A stretch of 5,177 nt of DNA, from NCBI GenBank assembly GCA_003155565.1, contig PMDM01000178.1, positions 1 through 5,177 of the forward strand, in the 5' to 3' direction. The notes under the pieces were generated by a model that worked only from the letters and a program-made list of their open reading frames with translations, did not search any database and was not told where the DNA came from. This document shows, piece by piece, positions 1 through 4,670 of this stretch (positions are counted from its first letter, which is position 1; each line of letters starts with the position of its first letter). The DNA comes from Methylococcaceae bacterium (GTDB lineage Bacteria; Pseudomonadota; Gammaproteobacteria; Methylococcales; Methylomonadaceae). The position numbers and the translations under genes were made by a program.

Positions 1-54
1 GGAGAGCCTTGTCGAAGTACATAAGCCTTTCGACAGGCGCAAGGCGAACGGAAG
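1..54. repeat. REP-like dispersed inverted repeat
   Basis: An imperfect hairpin is formed by TGTCGAA at 10-16 and TTCGACA at 29-35. It is extended by GCC (6-8) pairing with GGC (36-38), with T9 bulged and a 12-base loop. It is followed by two direct heptamers, AGGCGCA (35-41) and AGGCGAA (42-48), and then CGG. The pattern resembles the widespread family of extragenic repeats built on TTCGACAGGC followed by GGCGAACGG, which is general knowledge of such elements and was not searched here. It lies downstream of the Crp-type gene, where it could act as an mRNA 3' end or stabilising hairpin. The window edge may cut it. Confidence 0.6.
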
Positions 55-199
55 TTAAATCTTCATAAGGCCGAATCAATAATTCAAATTACGACAGACA
101 ACTAAAAGGATTTCCCGATAGTAGGGTTAACCCAGCCAATGAGATTGATGGACTGATGTAACCGTCGGTAAATAACCGAACCTGGATTTCTCTTGAAAC
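55..199. other. Intergenic region downstream of the Crp-type gene
   Basis: No coding sequence is supported here. The visible structure is a perfect 10-base palindrome, GGGTTAACCC (124-133), and a small hairpin, TCGGT (165-169) with ACCGA (175-179) around a 5-base loop. Neither is followed by a T tract in the direction of the minus-strand gene, so neither is a convincing intrinsic terminator. The region probably holds the 3' untranslated end of the Crp-type mRNA. Confidence 0.5.
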
Positions 200-865
200 T
201 TACCAGGAAGACGGCAGTTTTTTATTGATGATTAGTGATTTTTCCTCAAGGGTAATATACCCACCTTTGGTGAGTTCGTGCATGATTTTATTAATCATTT
301 CTCTCGAAGCGCCAACCATGGAAGCTAAATCCTGTTGGGTGGGTCGGTTATGGATCATCCTGACATTGCCTTCGACAACTGCCAATCCCTCTAACGCTTT
401 TACAGTTCGCTCATATACATTCGACAAGGCCATCTGTCTAACCTTGTCGGTTAAATGCCTGATTTTTTCCGATAATACGCCTAACAAAGTGATTGCTACC
501 TCAGGGTAATTCATCAGCCAGTTAATAAAATCACTTTTTGAAATAACTGCACAGGTTGTTTTTTCAAGGCTAACTACGGAAGCTGATCTCGGTTCGTCGC
601 TTAGCAGGGCAATCTCACCAAAATAGGAACCCGGTTCCTGAACCAGGAGGGTAACTTCCTTGCTTTTATCATCGCTGCTAAATACCCGTACCTTGCCGGA
701 AAGCATAATATAGAGTGAGCTGGTCTCATCCCCCTCAGTAACTATCATCGTTTGCTTGGGAAATTTTACGGATTTAGCCCTTTCTGCAAGAGTAATCAAT
801 ACCTCGTCAGATAATTTCGACAAAAAAGGGATTTTTTTAAGTCCTGTGAATACTTCTTGCTGCAC
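200..865 (-). CDS. Crp/Fnr family transcriptional regulator
   Basis: This is a cytoplasmic, probably dimeric DNA-binding regulator of 221 residues from the preferred start. The GTG at 865 is chosen because AAGGA (872-876) lies 6 bases upstream. An in-frame TTG at 922 would add 19 residues but has no good ribosome site. The order is an N-terminal cyclic-nucleotide-binding beta barrel (about 10-125), a dimerisation helix (about 125-150) and a C-terminal winged helix. The phosphate-binding cassette reads FGEIALLSDEPRSASV, keeping the Gly-Glu and Arg-Ser pairs that contact cAMP in E. coli CRP. In the dimer helix, LSEK aligns with TSEK of CRP, so Thr127 is lost and Ser128 kept; cAMP binding is plausible but not certain. 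The recognition helix SREMINKI keeps the CRP Arg-Glu pair but has Lys in place of Arg185. There is no FNR-type N-terminal cysteine cluster. It lies downstream of pqiC on the same strand; whether it controls the pqi genes is unknown. Confidence 0.93.
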   Translation of the reverse strand: MQQEVFTGLKKIPFLSKLSDEVLITLAERAKSVKFPKQTMIVTEGDETSSLYIMLSGKVRVFSSDDKSKEVTLLVQEPGSYFGEIALLSDEPRSASVVSLEKTTCAVISKSDFINWLMNYPEVAITLLGVLSEKIRHLTDKVRQMALSNVYERTVKALEGLAVVEGNVRMIHNRPTQQDLASMVGASREMINKIMHELTKGGYITLEEKSLIINKKLPSSW

Positions 866-871
866 TTTCGT

Positions 872-876
872 TCCTT
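872..876 (-). promoter_or_regulatory. Shine-Dalgarno site setting the crp-type start
   Basis: The minus strand reads AAGGA, 6 bases before the in-frame GTG at 865-863. The TTG candidates at 922 and 916 have only a vague G-rich stretch upstream. This favours the shorter protein, whose length also suits the Crp family. Confidence 0.6.
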
Positions 877-968
877 TATCTGATATGGGTTCAGGGGTTG
901 AATAGTGATAACTCAATGCCAACCCAACCGGTGAACTGGCAATAGCTAATTCTATACGTAAAGTGAAG

Positions 969-981
969 TTAATCCGATTAA
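969..981. promoter_or_regulatory. Perfect 13-base palindrome, candidate operator
   Basis: TTAATC and GATTAA are perfect inverted copies around one central base. The element lies immediately downstream of the candidate -10, around the predicted transcription start, a usual place for a repressor site. The protein that would bind it is unknown. Confidence 0.3.
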
Positions 982-1010
982 ATTATGACAGGAGATTATT
1001 GGGCGATCAC
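982..1010 (-). promoter_or_regulatory. Candidate promoter of the Crp-type gene
   Basis: On the minus strand an extended -10 element reads TGTCATAAT (990-982), where CATAAT differs from TATAAT at one position and is preceded by TG plus one base. Seventeen bases upstream is GTGATC (1010-1005), a poor -35 that instead resembles a CRP half-site. Transcription would begin near 975, leaving an untranslated leader of about 110 bases to the GTG at 865. This is inferred from sequence pattern only. Confidence 0.35.
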
Positions 1011-1032
1011 TTGCGACAAGAAATAGATCACA
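1005..1032. promoter_or_regulatory. Paired CRP-like half-sites, 21 bases apart
   Basis: The plus strand shows GATCAC at 1005-1010 and GATCACA at 1026-1032. Read on the minus strand these are TGTGATC and AGTGATC in the same orientation, two helical turns apart, and TGTGA is the CRP half-site core. They overlap and precede the candidate -35 of the Crp-type gene, so autoregulation is possible. They are direct repeats, not the usual inverted pair with 6-base spacing, which lowers confidence. A small dyad, CTTG/CAAG, lies between them (1010-1020). Confidence 0.3.
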
Positions 1033-1086
1033 AACTGACCGTATGAGACCCCATTTTTCATTTTAGGGCAAGCAGATAAGATTTTA

Positions 1087-1107
1087 ACGATCAGGTCAGT
1101 TGGTCGT
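1087..1107. promoter_or_regulatory. Imperfect 21-base dyad, candidate operator
   Basis: The arms ACGATCA (1087-1093) and TGGTCGT (1101-1107) match as inverted copies at 6 of 7 positions, around a 7-base centre. On the minus strand it could also be a weak hairpin after pqiC, but no T tract follows. Its role is unassigned. Confidence 0.22.
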
Positions 1108-1155
1108 ATAAAATATCGTATTAATTCATTCCGAACAGTTTCAAAGATAATCTGA

Positions 1156-1752
1156 TCAATAATTAGTGTTTTCTACCGTAGTCAGCGCTTTAGACAGCTC
1201 CTGGCTAAATTCCTCCAGGATTTTACTGAGTACACGGACTGTCCCAGGGTAAGACGAATCTGCCATTGAGCGATTGATAACGGAATGCCCACTTTTTAGG
1301 ATGGCGTGGGTTGTTTCGTTTTTTATCGTCCAGTTGGCTTCCAGGTTGGCTGATTCGCCGGGGGTCGTATCGAAGCGGATGATGTCTACGACGAGTTGCA
1401 GGTCTACCGTGCCATGCACACTCCAGGGATAAGTCCTAACTATGCTATTAGGCTGCAAGGTTGATACATTGCGTGTTAAAGCTTGAAGAAGATTGTCCTG
1501 TAATGGTGATGCCCATTGTTGGAATTCCGCGATTTGCACCGTATTGTCGGATGACCGGGTGATGATTTGTTTATGCTCCAATAGTACGGGAACGGAAACT
1601 GGACCGATGCCTATGGTACGCTGGCTGACGGTTTCTACGGTTGATGGAGTAGTTTGAGGTTGGGATTCCAGGACATAGAACTGCACTGAGGGCGCGCTGG
1701 TACAACCCGATACTAAAATAACCAACAATGCTGCAATAAGAGGCTTAATCAT
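1156..1752 (-). CDS. pqiC: PqiC-type outer-membrane lipoprotein of the Pqi MCE transporter
   Basis: This is a predicted lipoprotein of 198 residues. It has a short basic N terminus (MIKP), a hydrophobic stretch and the lipobox LVSGC, so cleavage would leave Cys17 as the lipidated first residue. The mature part has the ABC-transport auxiliary lipoprotein fold (DUF330/PqiC family), recognisable from FYVLES after the lipobox and the IGIGPVSVPVLLEHKQI segment. In E. coli, PqiC is outer-membrane anchored and docks the periplasmic PqiB tube. The ATG at 1752 is preferred: GAGGG (1758-1762) lies 5 bases upstream, and the signal peptide then has a normal short N region. An in-frame GTG at 1773 would add 7 residues without a clear ribosome site. 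The preferred start overlaps the end of pqiB by 8 bases, which implies translational coupling. Length is normal for the family and no defect is visible. Confidence 0.93.
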   Translation of the reverse strand: MIKPLIAALLVILVSGCTSAPSVQFYVLESQPQTTPSTVETVSQRTIGIGPVSVPVLLEHKQIITRSSDNTVQIAEFQQWASPLQDNLLQALTRNVSTLQPNSIVRTYPWSVHGTVDLQLVVDIIRFDTTPGESANLEANWTIKNETTHAILKSGHSVINRSMADSSYPGTVRVLSKILEEFSQELSKALTTVENTNY

Positions 1753-3364
1753 CTTTACCCTCGTCTTTGCCACGAATCAAGGATTCGGGATGTTGTTCCA
1801 GATAATCGGTCAGTTGTTTCAATGAACTGGCCGCTTGCGTGAATTCCTGGAGCATTTTGTGGAATTCGTAATAGCCTGTAGAGCCGGGTTCCAGGTTACC
1901 TAACACCTGATTAGCTGATTTCATGGTGCCGCTGGCATTGCCTAGTGTTTCTTTTGCGGTTGCCAAAGTGCCATTTGCGGTGTTGAGCATACCCGTCGCC
2001 GCTTTTGAGGTGTCTTGAAGTGAGGCTAAGGTCTTATTCATTTCTACGGTGAGCTTATCCAAAGGAAGTTTGGCGAGCTTATCCATAATAATTTGGGCAG
2101 AATGGGTGAATTCCTCAAAAGAACTCGCTATTGTGGGAAATTCAGGATAATCACTGTGATGATTGTCGCTGGCGACTATCTTGCTCTCAGGGTGAAAATC
2201 CAGGTCGATCAACAGTTGTCCAGTGACTAAACTACCCGTCTGTAGCTGGGCGCGAAGCCCTTTTTTTATCAACTGTTCCATCACGTCTTTGTCGCTGACA
2301 TTGGTGGGGTCATTAATTGATTCGATACGATCAGGTTCCAGTTCAACGATGACAGGCACATGAATTTCCGCTGTTTTTTTGTCAAGTTCAAGGCTTATAT
2401 CAGTGACCCTTCCGATAGGTATACCTCTAAGTTGCACTGGGGCGCCCTCTGTTAGCCCTCGGACTGAGCCATTAAAGTGCATAACATATTTCAGGGTGTT
2501 TGTGTACGTGATTTGGGTTGATTGGTCATAAGTATCATATAGTTGAAAGAGGCTATGTTCAGGTTTGATATCGGCAGGCGTATCTTTGGCCGATGCGCGG
2601 AAAGCAATACCGCCACTGAGTAAGGAAATTAACGGCCCCGTCCTTACTTTAAAGCCGTCGGCGCTGGCAGATAAATCAACGCCGCTGTCTATCCAGAAGC
2701 GGGAGTTTTTTCTGACGAACTGGTCATAAGGTGCATAAATAAAAATGGTCAGAAGTATGGCATTTGCTTCATCTGACAATTTATGGCTAAGCACTTCACC
2801 GACCGGAATACCATGAAAATTAATCGGCGTGCCAGGGCGCATGGAACCCAGATTATTGGTTTCCAGGATAAATTGCTTGCCGTCCATGTGGCTTTTCATG
2901 ATTGGCGGAACCGTCAGTCCAGTAAAATGGAGCTGCTCTTTTCCGCTACCAGGTTTTAATTCTATATAAGGCCCGGATAGCAAAGTACCCAATCCAGAAA
3001 TTCCACCCAGCCCTACCTGCGGTTTTACAACCCAAAAACTGGTGCTTTCCTTGAGATAATCAGTCGCATTGCTGTTCATCTGCGCGTTTATTTGTATAGT
3101 CTTTAAGTCATCATTGATAGATATGGCGGTGACTTTGCCGATATCCACATCCAGGTAGCGGATTTTAGTTTTGTCTACTTCCAAGCCTTCAGCGGTAGGA
3201 AAGTTGATGGTGATAATCGCACCTTTTTCTGCGGCTGATTTGTAGATCAGCCAAGCGCTGACCAACAAAGCAATAATCGGCAAAAACCAGACCAGCGGTA
3301 GCTCAGGCTTTTTGCTAAGCGTAATGTCCGCTGCTTCAATGTCTTCTTCGGGCGAATTATTCAT
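1745..3364 (-). CDS. pqiB: PqiB: MCE-domain intermembrane transport protein
   Basis: This is the periplasm-spanning component of the Pqi system, 539 residues, close to the E. coli PqiB length. A cytoplasmic N terminus is followed by one membrane anchor at about 23-41 (PLVWFLPIIALLVSAWLIY). Three MCE/MlaD modules follow, at roughly 46-140, 160-270 and 285-395. Each shows the core turn: YLDVDIGKV in the first, FHGIPVGEV in the second and LRGIPIGRV in the third. Residues about 420-527 form a long helical, Ala/Thr/Leu-rich segment expected to make the coiled-coil tube, with LEQHPESLIRGK near the end as in other PqiB proteins. Known PqiB forms hexamers whose stacked MCE rings and helical needle make a channel toward the outer membrane. 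The start ATG overlaps the stop of the second pqiA gene (ATGA), and the Shine-Dalgarno is weak, so coupled translation is likely. Three modules separate it from LetB/YebT, which has seven. Confidence 0.96.
   Translation of the reverse strand: MNNSPEEDIEAADITLSKKPELPLVWFLPIIALLVSAWLIYKSAAEKGAIITINFPTAEGLEVDKTKIRYLDVDIGKVTAISINDDLKTIQINAQMNSNATDYLKESTSFWVVKPQVGLGGISGLGTLLSGPYIELKPGSGKEQLHFTGLTVPPIMKSHMDGKQFILETNNLGSMRPGTPINFHGIPVGEVLSHKLSDEANAILLTIFIYAPYDQFVRKNSRFWIDSGVDLSASADGFKVRTGPLISLLSGGIAFRASAKDTPADIKPEHSLFQLYDTYDQSTQITYTNTLKYVMHFNGSVRGLTEGAPVQLRGIPIGRVTDISLELDKKTAEIHVPVIVELEPDRIESINDPTNVSDKDVMEQLIKKGLRAQLQTGSLVTGQLLIDLDFHPESKIVASDNHHSDYPEFPTIASSFEEFTHSAQIIMDKLAKLPLDKLTVEMNKTLASLQDTSKAATGMLNTANGTLATAKETLGNASGTMKSANQVLGNLEPGSTGYYEFHKMLQEFTQAASSLKQLTDYLEQHPESLIRGKDEGKDD
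1758..1762 (-). promoter_or_regulatory. Shine-Dalgarno site of pqiC inside pqiB
   Basis: The minus strand reads GAGGG, then TAAAG, then ATG at 1752. The site lies inside the last codons of pqiB and selects the inner ATG over the GTG at 1773. Confidence 0.6.
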
Positions 3365-3972
3365 GTGAGTTGATGATCCCAGATAAGACGTGGATCAAAA
3401 CTTTTTGCCGCAAACATCGTCAGGACGACGACAGCAGCAAAAGCCGTCGCAGCAGGGCCGGCAATGACATTTGCGACACCGCCCATATTTACCAAGCCAA
3501 CCAATATGGAAATCATGAAAATATCCAGCATAGACCAGCGTCCCACGAATGCAATGATGCGGTACATTCGGGTAAACAGGTGGACATTGACCTGCCACCG
3601 GTAATGGACACACAACAATAGCAGCGTAATGCCCAATAACTTCATCAAGGGAACCAGTATGCTCGCGACCAGCACCAGTATGGCAATAGGAACCATGTCT
3701 TTTTGGATCAACACCATAATTCCCCCGGCTATCGTGTGACGGGCAGTTACGCCAAGTTCAGTGACTGCCATAATTGGATATATATTAGCGGGAATATACA
3801 GGCAGAAACTACTGATGATTAAGGCGGTAGTGAGATGAAGATTCTGATGTCTGCGTGCAGAAACGGAACTTTTACAAACTGGACAAAGACATTGCACTTT
3901 CGATTTGATTAGATAGCCACAATCATGACAACGGATAAATCCCTGTGCTAAAGCTGTTTTTATCAATTTCAT
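3361..3972 (-). CDS. pqiA: PqiA-family membrane protein, C-terminal-half type
   Basis: This 203-residue inner-membrane protein corresponds to the second module of two-module PqiA. An N-terminal zinc-ribbon-like segment has C15-x2-C18 and C30-x2-C33, with an extra C28. About four membrane segments follow, near 48-68, 95-121, 148-170 and 174-190. Module motifs are clear: LYIPANIYPIM after the first helix start, FVGRWSMLDIFMI before the third, and MFAAKSFDPRLIWD at the end, all close to the E. coli PqiA C-terminal half. It should sit in the inner membrane with PqiB and help deliver or receive substrate; the exact mechanism is not established. It starts 5 bases after the preceding pqiA stop with no obvious Shine-Dalgarno, so its translation probably depends on reinitiation after that gene. 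Its stop overlaps the pqiB start by 4 bases. Confidence 0.94.
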   Translation of the reverse strand: MKLIKTALAQGFIRCHDCGYLIKSKVQCLCPVCKSSVSARRHQNLHLTTALIISSFCLYIPANIYPIMAVTELGVTARHTIAGGIMVLIQKDMVPIAILVLVASILVPLMKLLGITLLLLCVHYRWQVNVHLFTRMYRIIAFVGRWSMLDIFMISILVGLVNMGGVANVIAGPAATAFAAVVVLTMFAAKSFDPRLIWDHQLT

Positions 3973-3977
3973 CAGTT

Positions 3978-4640
3978 TTATTTTTTGGACAGTTGACTAA
4001 TGCGTTGCCAGAATGTGTAACAGTCTAATTCGTTTGCCAACATGGCGTTGACAATAAGTAAACCTACAAAAGCATATAATCCGAAGCCAAACCTGATATC
4101 AGCATCGTCAGCCAGCTTAACCCAGGCAACAATAATTCCCAAGGCATACACTTCTATCATTGCCCACTCATTCAAGTGTTGATACCAGCGCATCCAAAAT
4201 ATTAGATAATTGCTCGGTTTTTTGATAAAGAGATGAAGGCTTATCACAAAAGCCAAGCCCATATTCACTAAAGGCAGAAGAACGCTGGATAACATGACCA
4301 ATACGGCAACCGCCCACATCTCTTCATTGAATAGTGCCAATACACCTGACCATAAATTTCCGTCCTGACTATTCCCTAAAAGCTTGACTGCTATCATCGG
4401 TAACAGGTTTGCTGGCACGATTAATATCAGGCCGGCGAGAGACAGCGCCAATGTCCGTTCAATACTGTGTTTATGTGGTCTTTGTAATAAATATCCGCAA
4501 CGTGGGCAGTGTGCTTTATCTCCATGCTCAGGCTCAGCAGGATTCAGCAATAAATCGCATTCCGGGCAAGCTTCAAAGGCATACACAGGCACAAGGCTAA
4601 AGGCGCAAGGCCAAAGGAAAAGCAAAGCGGTTTTCGCCAT
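3978..4640 (-). CDS. pqiA: PqiA-family membrane protein, N-terminal-half type
   Basis: This 220-residue inner-membrane protein matches the first module of two-module PqiA. A zinc-ribbon-like segment has C25-x2-C28 and C45-x2-C48. About four membrane segments follow, near 63-85, 108-138, 160-177 and 185-203. Family motifs include VPANLLPMIAVKLLG after helix one and LNEWAMIEVYALGIIVAWVKL, equivalent to the MAEIFLAGVLVSFVKL region of E. coli PqiA. With the next gene it makes up the equivalent of one full PqiA. Residues 1-21 are odd: they are encoded by a heptamer repeat array, look like a secretory signal peptide by chance, and precede a ribbon expected to be cytoplasmic. The ATG at 4640 has AAGG close upstream, itself supplied by the repeat. 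In-frame GTG codons at residues 17 and 19 are alternatives but lack a ribosome site. The start is less certain than the rest. Confidence 0.92.
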   Translation of the reverse strand: MAKTALLFLWPCAFSLVPVYAFEACPECDLLLNPAEPEHGDKAHCPRCGYLLQRPHKHSIERTLALSLAGLILIVPANLLPMIAVKLLGNSQDGNLWSGVLALFNEEMWAVAVLVMLSSVLLPLVNMGLAFVISLHLFIKKPSNYLIFWMRWYQHLNEWAMIEVYALGIIVAWVKLADDADIRFGFGLYAFVGLLIVNAMLANELDCYTFWQRISQLSKK

Positions 4641-4660
4641 TTGCCTTGAGCCTTTCGCCT
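4577..4660. repeat. Inverted AGGCNNA heptamer array over the fae-pqiA junction
   Basis: On the plus strand four AGGCNNA heptamers run without gaps: AGGCACA, AGGCTAA, AGGCGCA and AGGCCAA (4587-4614). An out-of-phase AGGCATA sits at 4577-4583 and a decayed copy at 4615-4621. In inverted orientation are TTTGCCT, TGAGCCT and TTCGCCT (4640-4660), plus a decayed copy at 4633-4639. The segments 4594-4617 and 4637-4660 match as inverted copies at 20 of 24 positions, and the mismatches fall mainly at the variable fifth base of each heptamer. The loop is 19 bases. The array spans the end of the fae-pqiA gap and the first codons of pqiA. It resembles the repeat at the left end of the window. Confidence 0.75.
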
Positions 4661-4670
4661 ATATTTTTTC

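Larger units (their letters stand above)
866..1155. other. Intergenic region between pqiC and the Crp-type gene
   Basis: About 290 bases carry no supported gene. On the minus strand this region must hold the end of the pqi message and the promoter of the Crp-type gene. It contains a candidate extended -10 promoter (982-1010), a perfect palindrome just after it (969-981), two GATCAC half-sites 21 bases apart (1005-1032), a 21-base dyad (1087-1107) and an inverted pair AACTGACC/GGTCAGTT (1033-1040 and 1094-1101). No hairpin followed by a T tract is visible for the end of the pqi operon. Confidence 0.6.

Noticed and set aside
120..199. Intrinsic terminator of the Crp-type gene (hairpin 165-179 or palindrome 124-133)
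   Set aside because: The stems are only five bases each and no T tract follows on the minus strand.
866..1155. FNR box (TTGAT-N4-ATCAA) or a full CRP palindrome (TGTGA-N6-TCACA)
   Set aside because: Only isolated half-sites occur; no correctly spaced inverted partner was found on reading the region.
3395..3613. Minus-strand cysteine-rich small open frame inside the second pqiA
   Set aside because: It is an alternative frame of a clear PqiA coding region. The cysteines arise from reading the hydrophobic codons out of frame, and no independent start signal is seen.
4578..4640. True secretory signal peptide on the first PqiA
   Set aside because: The signal-like residues come from repeat DNA, and PqiA ribbons are expected on the cytoplasmic side. 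Resemblance by chance is more likely.
4577..4660. CRISPR-like array
   Set aside because: The units are 7 bases long with no unique spacers, and half are inverted. This is a short tandem or REP-type repeat.
4594..4660. Rho-independent terminator after fae
   Set aside because: The stem is long enough, but the minus-strand sequence after it is coding pqiA with no T tract, so transcription probably continues.
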